A stretch of DNA of 64,000 nucleotides, taken from positions 496,001-560,000 of the forward strand of contig NZ_SMZK01000001.1 of NCBI RefSeq assembly GCF_005938085.1. The letters are read 5' to 3'. Positions 55,389 to 63,919 of this stretch are shown piece by piece. Positions within the stretch are counted from its first letter, which is position 1. The number at the start of each line of letters is the position of its first letter. Both the position numbers and the translations under genes were made by a program. This DNA comes from Haloterrigena sp. H1. GTDB taxonomy: Archaea > Halobacteriota > Halobacteria > Halobacteriales > Natrialbaceae. The notes under the pieces are model-generated. The model saw nothing but the letters and a program-made list of their open reading frames with translations, had not been told where the DNA came from and made no database searches.

Positions 55389-55724
55389 ATGACTGAGTAT
55401 ACGGTCGAGTTCGTCGGGACGGGTGAGACGATCACCTGTACCGACACGGAGACGATCCTCAGCCGGTGTCTCGAGGAGGGGATCGCCCAGGAGTACTCCT
55501 GCCGGGTGGGGATGTGTCTGGCGTGTTCTGCCGAAATCGTCGAAGGTGAGGTCACCCAGCCCGCAGCCCGTGGCCTGACCGAAGAAGAGGCCGAACGCTA
55601 CGCGCTGACCTGCATGGCACGGCCGCAGTCGGATCTGAAACTCGATCGTGGCAAGTACCCGCCGAGTATCGAGGGCGACCTCGAGGCCAGCGGTGAACGT
55701 GACAGCGCAGTCGCCGACGACTGA
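55389..55724 (+). CDS. 2Fe-2S ferredoxin
   Basis: A 111-residue plant-type 2Fe-2S ferredoxin. The cluster ligands are in EYSCRVGMCLACSAEI (CxxxxCxxC, about residues 37-46) with the fourth in ALTCMARP (about 75). It lacks the long halophilic insertion of the major haloarchaeal ferredoxins, so it is probably a dedicated partner. ATG 55389 (MTEYTVEFVGTGETI). Divergent from geranylgeranyl reductase. Its TGA stop is the first three bases of a palindromic element. Confidence 0.9.
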   Translation: MTEYTVEFVGTGETITCTDTETILSRCLEEGIAQEYSCRVGMCLACSAEIVEGEVTQPAARGLTEEEAERYALTCMARPQSDLKLDRGKYPPSIEGDLEASGERDSAVADD

Positions 55725-55806
55725 TACGCATTCTGTCACTCATTTCCGGCGCACCCACAACCCGTCATGCGGGTGCGCCGGTACATAGTGACAGCAGACC
55801 GTATGA
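55722..55806. repeat. Palindromic element family B, copy 3
   Basis: An 85-base inverted repeat. Left end TGATACGCATTCTGTCACT starts on the ferredoxin stop codon; right end AGTGACAGCAGACCGTATGA is near identical to copy 2. Inner arms TTCCGGCGCACCC and GGGTGCGCCGGTA are complementary but differ in sequence from the other copies. Confidence 0.8.
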
Positions 55807-55901
55807 TACTGGGGAGCTGTTTTAGAAACCGAGCGCGAAACACACGCTGAAACTGGGACTCGACTCGGCGACGCGGTGTGGTTCGAGGAACGGGACCGTG
55901 A

Positions 55902-57065
55902 TTACTCGACGAAGTCGATGTCGTCGCCGCCCGCGGGTTCGGGCTGGACGGCGGCCTCGCCGTCCGGCCGACCGTAGATCTGTGGCGACTCGACGCCCGT
56001 GACGACGATCATCGTCCGCATACTGCCCTCGAGACTCTCGTCGATCGAGGTGCCCCAGATGATGCGGGCGTCGGGGTCGATCCGGTCGTAGATCTCCTCG
56101 ACGACGCCTTCGGCTTCCTCGATGGCCATGTCGTTGCCACCGGTGACGTTGACGAGCGCGGAGCTCGCACCGGAGATGTCGACGTCCAAAAGCGGCGAGC
56201 GCAGCGCGGTCTTGACCGAGTCCTCGGCTTTGGCCTCGGAGTCGGCTTCGCCCAGCCCGATCATAGCGACGCCGCCACGTTCCATGACGGTGCGCACGTC
56301 GGCGAAGTCCAGGTTGACGAGGCCGGGTTTCGTGATGAGTTCCGTGATGCCCTTGACCGAGCGCATCAGGACCTCGTCGGAGACCTTGAACGCCTGGCGG
56401 ACGGGCAGTTTGCCCACTGAATCGAGCAGGCGGTCGTTGGGGACGACGATGACGGTGTCGGAGACGTCGCGCAGGCGCTCGAGGCCGGCCTCCGCGTTGG
56501 TTCGACGGACCTCTCCCTCGGCGGTAAATGGCGTTGTGACGATCGAAATCGTGAGTGCGCCAGCCTCGCGGGCAGCTTTGGCAACGACGGGCGCAGAGCC
56601 AGTGCCGGTGCCACCACCGAGGCCGGCCGTGACGAAGACCATATCGGAGCCGTCGATGGCGTCGTAGATGTCCTGCTGACTCTCGAGGGCGGCTTCCTCG
56701 CCGACCTGGGGCAGGGAGCCAGCCCCGCGGCCGCCGGTTTTCTCCTCGCCCATCAGGATCTTCGTGTCGGCGTCGATCTCGACGAGGTGCTGGACGTCCG
56801 TGTTGGCGGCGACGAGTTTCGCCCCGTGGATCCCCTCCTCGTGCATGCGGTTGATCGTGTTCCCACCGGCACCGCCACAGCCGACGACGGTGATGTCAGT
56901 CTGGAGGTCCTGCAAAACGTCTTCCAGTTCGTCGTCGGTCATCGTCCCGGTCTGTCGGCCGTCCGACGACCCGCCGCCGGACTGCCCCTCTTGGGGCTCC
57001 TCGTCGGGGACCGTGGCCGCCCCGTCTTCGGCCTCGTCGATCGCGTCGTCGATGAGAGAGTCCAT
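55902..57065 (-). CDS. ftsZ1: Cell division protein FtsZ1
   Basis: A 387-residue FtsZ GTPase. The N-terminal extension [19 protein letters not shown] with an acidic Ser/Gly linker is characteristic of haloarchaeal FtsZ1, which scaffolds the division ring with FtsZ2. Core motifs: [15 protein letters not shown] (about 60-74), AANTDVQHL, the GTP-binding [14 protein letters not shown] (about 147-160), and [15 protein letters not shown]. The C-terminus DIDFVE is a short acidic tail. ATG 57065. A perfect inverted repeat lies 47-66 bases upstream. Confidence 0.95.
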   Translation of the reverse strand: MDSLIDDAIDEAEDGAATVPDEEPQEGQSGGGSSDGRQTGTMTDDELEDVLQDLQTDITVVGCGGAGGNTINRMHEEGIHGAKLVAANTDVQHLVEIDADTKILMGEEKTGGRGAGSLPQVGEEAALESQQDIYDAIDGSDMVFVTAGLGGGTGTGSAPVVAKAAREAGALTISIVTTPFTAEGEVRRTNAEAGLERLRDVSDTVIVVPNDRLLDSVGKLPVRQAFKVSDEVLMRSVKGITELITKPGLVNLDFADVRTVMERGGVAMIGLGEADSEAKAEDSVKTALRSPLLDVDISGASSALVNVTGGNDMAIEEAEGVVEEIYDRIDPDARIIWGTSIDESLEGSMRTMIVVTGVESPQIYGRPDGEAAVQPEPAGGDDIDFVE

Positions 57066-57111
57066 TCTTGCCCGTGTCTAAACGATGGAGCATAATTACC
57101 TTTCCCCTACA

Positions 57112-57131
57112 CGTCAGACTACCGTCTGACG
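57112..57131 (-). promoter_or_regulatory. Putative operator upstream of ftsZ1
   Basis: CGTCAGAC (57112-57119) and GTCTGACG (57124-57131) are perfect 8-base inverted repeats with a 4-base spacer. On the minus strand they lie just upstream of an AT-rich box GGTAATTATGC (about 57092-57102), which would drive an almost leaderless ftsZ1 transcript. Such placement fits an activator or repressor site; the binding protein is unknown. The remaining sequence to dtdA shows no gene. Confidence 0.45.
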
Positions 57132-57223
57132 CGGTAGAACTCGATTACGAGTACTACTGCGTGAACGTCGAATCCGCCGGCAGTGACCGAGTAATACTGT
57201 TTTACTGTCGGCTATCGATCCGA

Positions 57224-58570
57224 TCAGATTCGAAACCGATGCGTTCGTTCGGTGCGAACTCTCTCGGGACTGACCGTTTCTCCGTCGACGGTCACGGGCT
57301 CGCCGTCGGCGAGTGCACCGAACTTCGGGCCTTCGGGAACGCCGGCTTCGCGTGCCAGTTCGGGATCGAAGGCCGTCTCCTCGGCGATGACCGCGTCTGC
57401 TTCGATCCACACGGTATCGTATTTTTCCGCGAGGACATCGGCCAGCCCCTCGATAATCGCGTCTCTAGCTCCGACCGAGTCATCATCGCCGTCGTCTCCG
57501 GGAATCGCCACCCGCGAGCCGACGCGAGTCCCGCCGTTTTCGGTAGCGAAGGCAACGGTGTTCGCTTCGACGATCGCACGGACGCGATCGGGATCGATCC
57601 CTTGCGCAGCGCTGATGAGATCGGCCGGCAGGTCGACGACAGTGACTGACGCAGCGGACCGGTCGCCAAAGCGAATCCCGTCGTCGATGGCCCCCAACTC
57701 GGTCTCGACCGCGTCGACGAGTGCAAGCGGCCGGTCGTCGACCTCGCGGAGCCACGTCTCGCTGACGAGCCGGCAGTCCAGTTCCCCGAGCGTCTCCTCG
57801 AGCACCGGCCACTCGCCATCGAGCAGCGCGATCTCGGCCCCGCTGGCGTCGAACGCGCGCTCGAGGGCGTCCCGGTGGGCCGTCGGATGGCCCATCGCCT
57901 CGAGCGCCCAGTCGGCCGCAACGTGGCCGACCGCCCACGCGGTCTCGCGGGCGACCCGTCCGAACCGGGGGGCGTAGTGGTTGCCGCCGAAGCCGACGAG
58001 CTGTCTGTCACGATGTGGCGCAACGTTTCGTAACTCGAGGACGGCGCGGGCGACAGCGTCGGCACCAGCGGGATCGTCCCATTGCTCGTCGTCGCTGCCC
58101 AGTTCCGCAAAGAGCGACGGACAGCCGACCTCGGAGGGGCCGTGATGGGTACACTCCATGCCCACGTCGTATTCGGCGGGAGCATACTCCTCGAAGGCCG
58201 CGAGCAACTCGGCCAGGGCGTTCGGCGCGGCGTCGGCCAGCGCGTCGGGCTCGCCGCCGAACTCGGCCGGGCCGAAGTTGCCCGTGAAGTGGCCGGTCAG
58301 CAGCGGCCCGGTATCCCCCGAGTGTCGCGAGGCGAAGACGAGCAGGTCGGGGTCGCAGTCGAAGGCGTCGGCAGGCCGCTCGAGGTCGATGTGCAACCCA
58401 TCGAACGACCGCAGGACGGCACCGTCGGTCCGGTAGTAGGTGCCGCCGCCGTCGGCCGCCGGACGGCTGTCGTCGGTTCGCTGGGTCCAGTCGGCGCGCT
58501 CGCGGAGTCGATCACAGATGTGCTCCGAGGCGCGGTCAGCGTGGCTTTCGACGATCGCGAGCGTGGTCAT
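57224..58570 (-). CDS. dtdA: D-aminoacyl-tRNA deacylase (archaeal Dtd2 type)
   Basis: A 448-residue enzyme that removes D-amino acids wrongly charged on tRNA. The Dtd2 core holds DLLVFASRHSGDTGPLLTGHFTGNFGPAEFGG (about 73-105), MECTHHGPSEVGCPSLFAELGS (about 137-158) and LVGFGGNHYAPRF (about 191). The family's usual length is about 270; here 180 extra C-terminal residues follow, apparently the haloarchaeal extension. Start ATG 58570. Transcribed toward ftsZ1's upstream region with the same orientation. Confidence 0.9.
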   Translation of the reverse strand: MTTLAIVESHADRASEHICDRLRERADWTQRTDDSRPAADGGGTYYRTDGAVLRSFDGLHIDLERPADAFDCDPDLLVFASRHSGDTGPLLTGHFTGNFGPAEFGGEPDALADAAPNALAELLAAFEEYAPAEYDVGMECTHHGPSEVGCPSLFAELGSDDEQWDDPAGADAVARAVLELRNVAPHRDRQLVGFGGNHYAPRFGRVARETAWAVGHVAADWALEAMGHPTAHRDALERAFDASGAEIALLDGEWPVLEETLGELDCRLVSETWLREVDDRPLALVDAVETELGAIDDGIRFGDRSAASVTVVDLPADLISAAQGIDPDRVRAIVEANTVAFATENGGTRVGSRVAIPGDDGDDDSVGARDAIIEGLADVLAEKYDTVWIEADAVIAEETAFDPELAREAGVPEGPKFGALADGEPVTVDGETVSPERVRTERTHRFRI

Positions 58571-58685
58571 ATCCGTGCTCGTGAGTTGTCGGCGTTAACG
58601 TCGCCGGTTTCCATCTGGAGATGACGGCGGCCCGTAACTTTTCATGTGTGTGGATACCATACACTGAATGTGGACTAGTTGACCA

Positions 58686-60719
58686 ATGAGCAATGACGCG
58701 TCGGATCCAACTGTCACGTCCGGGGGGCAGTCGCTCGAGTTCGACCTCGAAATCAGCGAGTTGAGCGCACTCGTCAGCGGTTGTGCCATCGCGCTGTTCG
58801 ATGCCGACGGCTGCGTTACCGCGTGGAACACGGGGGCACGCCGGCTTACCGGCTACGACGCGGAGACGATCGTCGGCGACCACTACCGGACGCTCTTTCC
58901 GGCCGACGCCCGCGATGCCGGTCGCCCGGACCGGTTGCTCGAGCGAACACGAGCCGAGGGAACCATCGAAGCCGACGGCTGGCGGCTCGGAGACGGCGAC
59001 AGTCGGCTGTGGGTCTGTGAGTCCGTCGCCACTGTCCATGCGGACGGCGGCGTCGGCGTTCCCGTCGAGTCCGCAGCCGACTTAGACGGGTATCTCTGGG
59101 TCGTCCGCGACCGGACTGACGACCACGAGCGCGAACGCGAGCTCTGCGAGGAGAAGGCGTTCACCGAAAGCGTCCTCGAAGCACAGCCGGATCTCCTCTA
59201 TGCCTACGACACCGAGGGAGCGCTGATCCAGTGGAACGACCAATTCGAGCGCGTGACCGGCTACGACCCGGCGACGACCGGTGACATCGATCCGCTGACG
59301 TTCATCGCACGCGAAGACCGCGATCACCTCGAGAAGGCAATCGAACGCATCCTCGAGGACGGCGAACGCATCACCGCCGAGGGCCAGGTTCTCACGGCCG
59401 ACGACGACCGACTCCCCTACGAGTTCAACAGCGCCAGGATCGTCAACGACGGCGACGTGCTCGGCTTTACCGGCATCGGTCGCGACATCTCAGCGCGCAA
59501 AACCCGCGAGCGCGAACTCGAGCGCCTCGAGCGGCTCAATGCGGCGGTTCGGGCGATCGATGATACGATGGTCACGGCGAACTCCCGCGACGAGATCGAA
59601 GCCGCGATCGTCGAAACGTTCGCCGCCGACGACGCCTACCAATTCGGTGTCATCGGTCGGGCTCGAGGTGTCGCGACCGGAGAGGGGTACTCGTGGGAGC
59701 CGACTGCCTGGGCCGGAATCGACGCGACCGCCGCTGCTGTGTGCTCGTCGTTCGTCGCGCCACCGACCGCCGCCGGCGGCGAGTCGGCACTCGAAACGCG
59801 AGCTGTACAGCGGTATCGATCCCTCCGCGAAAGCCCGATCGAGCAGTGGCGACGCCACGCTCGCGAGCACGACTACGGCTCGATTGCCGTCGTCCCCATT
59901 TCCGCGAGCAGCACGCCACTCGGGGCACTCGTGATCGGCACGGACGAGCCGTCGGCGTTTGTCGATCGCGAGCAGCAAGTGCTCCAGGAGTTCGGTGGGA
60001 CGGTCGGACACGCCATCAACGCGATGGCGGTCCGCCGGCTGCTCTATCAGGACACCGTCGTCGAACTCGAATTCGAATCGACCGACCGGGGCGATGCCTG
60101 TATTCGGCTCTCCGACGACCTCGGCTGCAAGCTGTCGGTCGACCACGCCTTGCCGCTGAGCGACGAGGTATTTATTTACTATCTGACCGCGTCCGGCGTC
60201 GATCCCGATCGCGTTTGCGACCGCGCCCGCGACGACGAGGCGATTACGGACTTCCGGCTCATCGACGCCAGTGACGACGAGAGCTACTGTGAGTGTGTCG
60301 TTCGCAACGCGACGATCGCCGAAACGTTCGCCGGTTACGGCGCGCGGCTCCAGTCGAAAACCGTCCGTGACGGCGTCGCGAAACTAACGGTTCAGGTCAG
60401 TTCCGATGTAGCACTTCAGGAATTCGTCGACACGATTACGTCGGCCTATCCCGACAGCCGACTCCGTTCGAAACGAACCGTCGAGCGCCCGGTCGAGACG
60501 CGCGGCGACTTTCGGCGCACCGTCGAGTCGCTGCTGACCGACAAACAGCGCATCGCGCTCGAGGCGGCGTATCACGGCGGCTACTTCGAGTGGCCGACCC
60601 GACACAGCAACGCGAGTGAGATCGCCGACCGACTCGGGATCGCTCGCCAGACCTTCCACCAGCACCTGAGAGTCGCACAGGCGAAACTGCTGTCGGCGTA
60701 TTTCGGTGATGCAGATTGA
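58686..60719 (+). CDS. Bat-like PAS/GAF sensor with bacterio-opsin-activator HTH
   Basis: A 677-residue one-component regulator. Order: PAS (about 20-140, CAIALFDADGCVTAWNTGARRLTGYDAETIVG), second PAS with PAC (about 155-275, LLYAYDTEGALIQWNDQFERVTGYD ... GFTGIGRDISARKTRE), GAF (about 285-455), Bat linker domain, and HTH_10 (about 618-675, LTDKQRIALEAAYHGGYFEWPTRHSNASEIADRLGIARQTFHQHLRVAQAKLL). No kinase domain is present, so it should couple sensing directly to DNA binding. Gene target unknown; no bacterio-opsin gene lies nearby. Confidence 0.9.
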   Translation: MSNDASDPTVTSGGQSLEFDLEISELSALVSGCAIALFDADGCVTAWNTGARRLTGYDAETIVGDHYRTLFPADARDAGRPDRLLERTRAEGTIEADGWRLGDGDSRLWVCESVATVHADGGVGVPVESAADLDGYLWVVRDRTDDHERERELCEEKAFTESVLEAQPDLLYAYDTEGALIQWNDQFERVTGYDPATTGDIDPLTFIAREDRDHLEKAIERILEDGERITAEGQVLTADDDRLPYEFNSARIVNDGDVLGFTGIGRDISARKTRERELERLERLNAAVRAIDDTMVTANSRDEIEAAIVETFAADDAYQFGVIGRARGVATGEGYSWEPTAWAGIDATAAAVCSSFVAPPTAAGGESALETRAVQRYRSLRESPIEQWRRHAREHDYGSIAVVPISASSTPLGALVIGTDEPSAFVDREQQVLQEFGGTVGHAINAMAVRRLLYQDTVVELEFESTDRGDACIRLSDDLGCKLSVDHALPLSDEVFIYYLTASGVDPDRVCDRARDDEAITDFRLIDASDDESYCECVVRNATIAETFAGYGARLQSKTVRDGVAKLTVQVSSDVALQEFVDTITSAYPDSRLRSKRTVERPVETRGDFRRTVESLLTDKQRIALEAAYHGGYFEWPTRHSNASEIADRLGIARQTFHQHLRVAQAKLLSAYFGDAD

Positions 60720-60940
60720 GACCGGCTGCTGTCCCGATGTTTCGGTGGGACCGTCGGACGGTCGCGATCCCACCGGAACCCACTGACAGGTGTCCGTACG
60801 AGACTGTCGGTTTTCTTGGAGCAGATGTAACGGTTTACGGTTACGTCCGCACACAGGTTCAACCGGTATCTGACTCCCACTTGCCGATACCAGAGCATGC
60901 TGGTACACCCCTTTCCCCCGCTGGCTGTCTTTCTCCGGCA

Positions 60941-61936
60941 ATGACTTCGCTCCCGTCCACCGAACAGACAACCGCGTTGGATGTTCTCACGGAGCCACGA
61001 CGGCGCTATCTCCTCGCGATACTGCTCGAGCACGAGGCCCCGTCCGAAACGGACCCTCAGTCGGCGTCGGAGGGAGTCTCGATCGGCGCGCTGGCAACTG
61101 CGGTCGCGGGGCTAGAACAGGACGCGGACGTCGCGGTCGTCACCGACGAGCAGTCCGGTCGCGTTCGCCTCACGCTGGTCCACGCCCATGTCCCGCGACT
61201 GGTCGACGCCGGACTAGTGGCCACATATACCGACGGCAACGCGATGACGGTCGCTCTCAGCGCTCATCCGATCCTCGAAGCCGAGTGGGTCCGGTCGATT
61301 CTCACCGATCCGACCGGCGAGGCGTTCCCCGCCGACGAGGCGACGCTGAATCGAACGCTCGAGGCGCTTCGCAGCCCGCGTCGTCGAACCGTCTGTGCCG
61401 CCCTCGCAAAGCGGCGCGGGGCCGTCCCCGTTTCCGATCTCGCCGCGACGGTCGCCGCGCGAGAGGCCGACGACGAGCCGGGGCCGGTCGCCGTCACAGA
61501 GTCAGCGTGTACCGCCGTCGAAACGTCACTCGTCCACGAGCATCTGCCGGCACTGTCGGCGGCAGGCCTCGTCGAGTACGACGCGGCGGCGCGAACGGTC
61601 TCGCTTGCGCTCGACGCACCGCTGTGGCAGGCCGACTGGGTGACCGAGGGGCCGCTCGCAGCCGTTGCCGAGTTCGTACGCCGCCGCGCCGAGCAGGGCG
61701 GCGCGGCTACTGTACCGCACGATTCGGATCGACCGACGGCTGATGCGACGCCAGCGGACGAGCCGACCGCAGAGGTCGCGCCAACGGAGACAGCGCCCGC
61801 ACCGACGACGGGATCGTCGGCGACGACCGACGATCGGCTGCTCTGGACGCTGGCACGACCGCCTGCTGGCCGATCGTCGTCGCGATCGGATCGGGCCCCG
61901 AATACCCCATCGATCACGGAACGAGAAGAGCGATAA
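60941..61936 (+). CDS. DUF7344-type winged-helix protein, two repeats
   Basis: A 331-residue protein with two copies of a winged-helix-like domain: TTALDVLTEPRRRYLLAILLEHEA ... LTLVHAHVPRLVDAGLVATYTDGNAMTVALS (about 9-107) and NRTLEALRSPRRRTVCAALAKRRG ... TSLVHEHLPALSAAGLVEYDAAARTVSLA (about 132-230). The internal repeat is clear. A disordered Thr/Pro/Ala tail follows. DUF7344-type domains are common haloarchaeal transcription-factor-like units. Lies 221 bases after the Bat-like gene, same strand, so may be its partner. Its 3' end overlaps the exchanger gene by 23 bases. Confidence 0.78.
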   Translation: MTSLPSTEQTTALDVLTEPRRRYLLAILLEHEAPSETDPQSASEGVSIGALATAVAGLEQDADVAVVTDEQSGRVRLTLVHAHVPRLVDAGLVATYTDGNAMTVALSAHPILEAEWVRSILTDPTGEAFPADEATLNRTLEALRSPRRRTVCAALAKRRGAVPVSDLAATVAAREADDEPGPVAVTESACTAVETSLVHEHLPALSAAGLVEYDAAARTVSLALDAPLWQADWVTEGPLAAVAEFVRRRAEQGGAATVPHDSDRPTADATPADEPTAEVAPTETAPAPTTGSSATTDDRLLWTLARPPAGRSSSRSDRAPNTPSITEREER

Positions 61937-62861
61937 AGCCGACGTAAGCGCCGACGAGGACCACGCCGTCGAGTCGCGTAAGCTGTTGCCGATAGCCCAT
62001 CATTCCGACCAGCAGGGCGGTGAACGCGACCATGATCGGAAGTTCGAACCGAAGTGTCGCGGGTGCGATTTCGATCGGAGTGATGAGGGCCACGATGCCA
62101 AGCACCGCGAGGATGTTGTAGATGTTCGATCCGACGACGTTCCCGACGGCAAAGGACGCGTGGCCACGGATCGCGCCCACGACCGAGGCCGCAAGCTCCG
62201 GCAGCGATGTCCCGAGTGCGAGTACTGTTAACCCGATAACCAGATCAGAAACACCAAGCGCCGATAGCAACCCCGTCCCGCCGGCGACGAGCCACCGCGA
62301 GCCGACCACGAGCACGAGTAGCCCACCGACGACGAGCGCCCCGTCTCGGACTGACACTCCCGACGCGTCGGCGTCGGGCTCGTCGACCATCGGGGCGGAC
62401 TCCGCGTTGGCATAGTGGAGGATCGTCGCCGTAAACCCCGCGAGGACCACCAGCAAGAGGATGCCCTCGAGCCGACCGAGCTGGCCGTTCGCGCCGAGTG
62501 CGACCAGCAACAGCGCTGCAAGCACCATCACGGGGACGTGCTGGCGGACCACCTGATCGCTGATCTGCAACGGCTTGATGAGCGTAGTGATACCGAGCAC
62601 CAGCCCGATGTTCGCGATGTTCGAGCCGACGATCGTGCCGAGGCCGATGTCGCTCGAGACGTTCAGCGCGCCGACCGCCGAGACGAACAGTTCGGGTGCG
62701 GTCGTCGCGAAGGCGACCACCGTCACGCCGACGGTCGCCGCACGGAGCCCGATGCCGAGTGCTAGCCGTCCTGCCCCCGCGACCAGCAACTCGGCACCGC
62801 CATACAGCGCGATGATCCCGCCCACGAGCAAGAGGAGATCGAGGGGGGTTCCAGGGAGCAT
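61914..62861 (-). CDS. Sodium/calcium exchanger family protein (CaxA-like)
   Basis: A 315-residue CaCA-superfamily antiporter. About ten helices in two inverted halves, each with the alpha-repeat: VTVVAFATTAPELFVSAVGAL...GLGTIVGSNIANIGLVLGI (about 45-92) and LTVLALGTSLPELAASVVGAIRG...AVGNVVGSNIYNILAVLGI (about 205-255). The acidic ion-site residues (PE in both) are present. An acidic cytoplasmic loop around residue 165 separates the halves. ATG 62861 (MLPGTPLDLLLLVGG). Likely exports Ca2+ using Na+. Confidence 0.92.
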   Translation of the reverse strand: MLPGTPLDLLLLVGGIIALYGGAELLVAGAGRLALGIGLRAATVGVTVVAFATTAPELFVSAVGALNVSSDIGLGTIVGSNIANIGLVLGITTLIKPLQISDQVVRQHVPVMVLAALLLVALGANGQLGRLEGILLLVVLAGFTATILHYANAESAPMVDEPDADASGVSVRDGALVVGGLLVLVVGSRWLVAGGTGLLSALGVSDLVIGLTVLALGTSLPELAASVVGAIRGHASFAVGNVVGSNIYNILAVLGIVALITPIEIAPATLRFELPIMVAFTALLVGMMGYRQQLTRLDGVVLVGAYVGFIALLVP

Positions 62862-63035
62862 AGCGGCGGCTACTCGTGACGGGGCTAAAAGCCACGCGAA
62901 ACGGCCACCGGTCGCGAACACGGCTCGCGTGCGCCATTGGGTGCGCGCATGATAAGTCGCACATGAGCGATACCGGCAACACCGCCGGAAAGCCAGACCG
63001 ATTATAGTCCCACCACTCCGACTGACAGACCGAGA

Positions 63036-63845
63036 ATGGCTATGGACGTGTACGGCTTGCTCGGCAATCCGGTCGGCCACTCGCTGTCGCCGCCGATGCA
63101 CGAGGCCGCCTACGACGAACTCGGGCTCGAGGCCCGCTACGTAACCTTCGAGCCCGACGAAGACGATATCGACGACGCGATCGCCGGGGCCGATGCGCTC
63201 GGGATCGCCGGACTGAACGTGACGATCCCGTTCAAACAGGACGCCCTCGAGATCGTCGCGCCCGAGGACCTGGCCGCTCGAATCGGCGCGGTCAACACGA
63301 TCGACTTCTCGGGCTCGGGACCACCGACGGGCTACAACACCGACGCCGTCGGCGCGCTGCGCGCGTTACGCGACCACGACGTCACGATTCAGGACGCGCG
63401 GGCGGTCGTCGTCGGTGCCGGCGGTGCCGGCCGGGCGATCGCGTTCGGACTCGCCGACGCTGGTGCGACCGTCGCCATCGCCAACCGAACTGAGTCGAAA
63501 GCCCACGACCTCGCTGAGGAAGTGCCCCGCGCGACCGGCCACGGGTTGGCGGAGCTCGAGCAACTGGTCGCCGACGCCGACGTGCTGGTCAACGCCACGA
63601 GCGTGGGGATGGAATCGGACACGACGCCGGTTCCCGCCGACGCGCTCCACGAGGATCTGGCCGTCCTCGATGCGGTCTACAGCCCGCTCGAGACGCGACT
63701 GCTGCGCGATGCGGCCGACGCCGGCGCGACGACCGTCGACGGTGCGTGGATGTTACTCTATCAGGGCGTCGAGGCGTTCGAGATCTGGACCGGTCGGGAT
63801 GCACCTGTCGACGTGATGAACGACGCACTTCGCTCGCGGCTGTAG
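63036..63845 (+). CDS. aroE: Shikimate dehydrogenase
   Basis: A 269-residue NADPH-dependent enzyme for aromatic amino acid synthesis. Seen: [22 protein letters not shown] (residues 4-25), catalytic Lys in [12 protein letters not shown] (about 68), [13 protein letters not shown], nucleotide site [20 protein letters not shown] (about 126-145) with [12 protein letters not shown] selecting NADP, and [18 protein letters not shown] 63036; MDVYG two codons later is also possible. A gene starting 75 bases beyond the stop follows in the same direction. Confidence 0.95.
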   Translation: MAMDVYGLLGNPVGHSLSPPMHEAAYDELGLEARYVTFEPDEDDIDDAIAGADALGIAGLNVTIPFKQDALEIVAPEDLAARIGAVNTIDFSGSGPPTGYNTDAVGALRALRDHDVTIQDARAVVVGAGGAGRAIAFGLADAGATVAIANRTESKAHDLAEEVPRATGHGLAELEQLVADADVLVNATSVGMESDTTPVPADALHEDLAVLDAVYSPLETRLLRDAADAGATTVDGAWMLLYQGVEAFEIWTGRDAPVDVMNDALRSRL

Positions 63846-63919
63846 GCTGACGGCGGGTACGACGGGAACCTTGACAGTATCAGGCGAATTTAAGTGCCGG
63901 AACCGACTATATCGAGATA

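Noticed and set aside
58082..58624. A 180-codon frame antisense to dtdA
   Set aside because: It overlaps the conserved Dtd2 core on the opposite strand and has no homology of its own.
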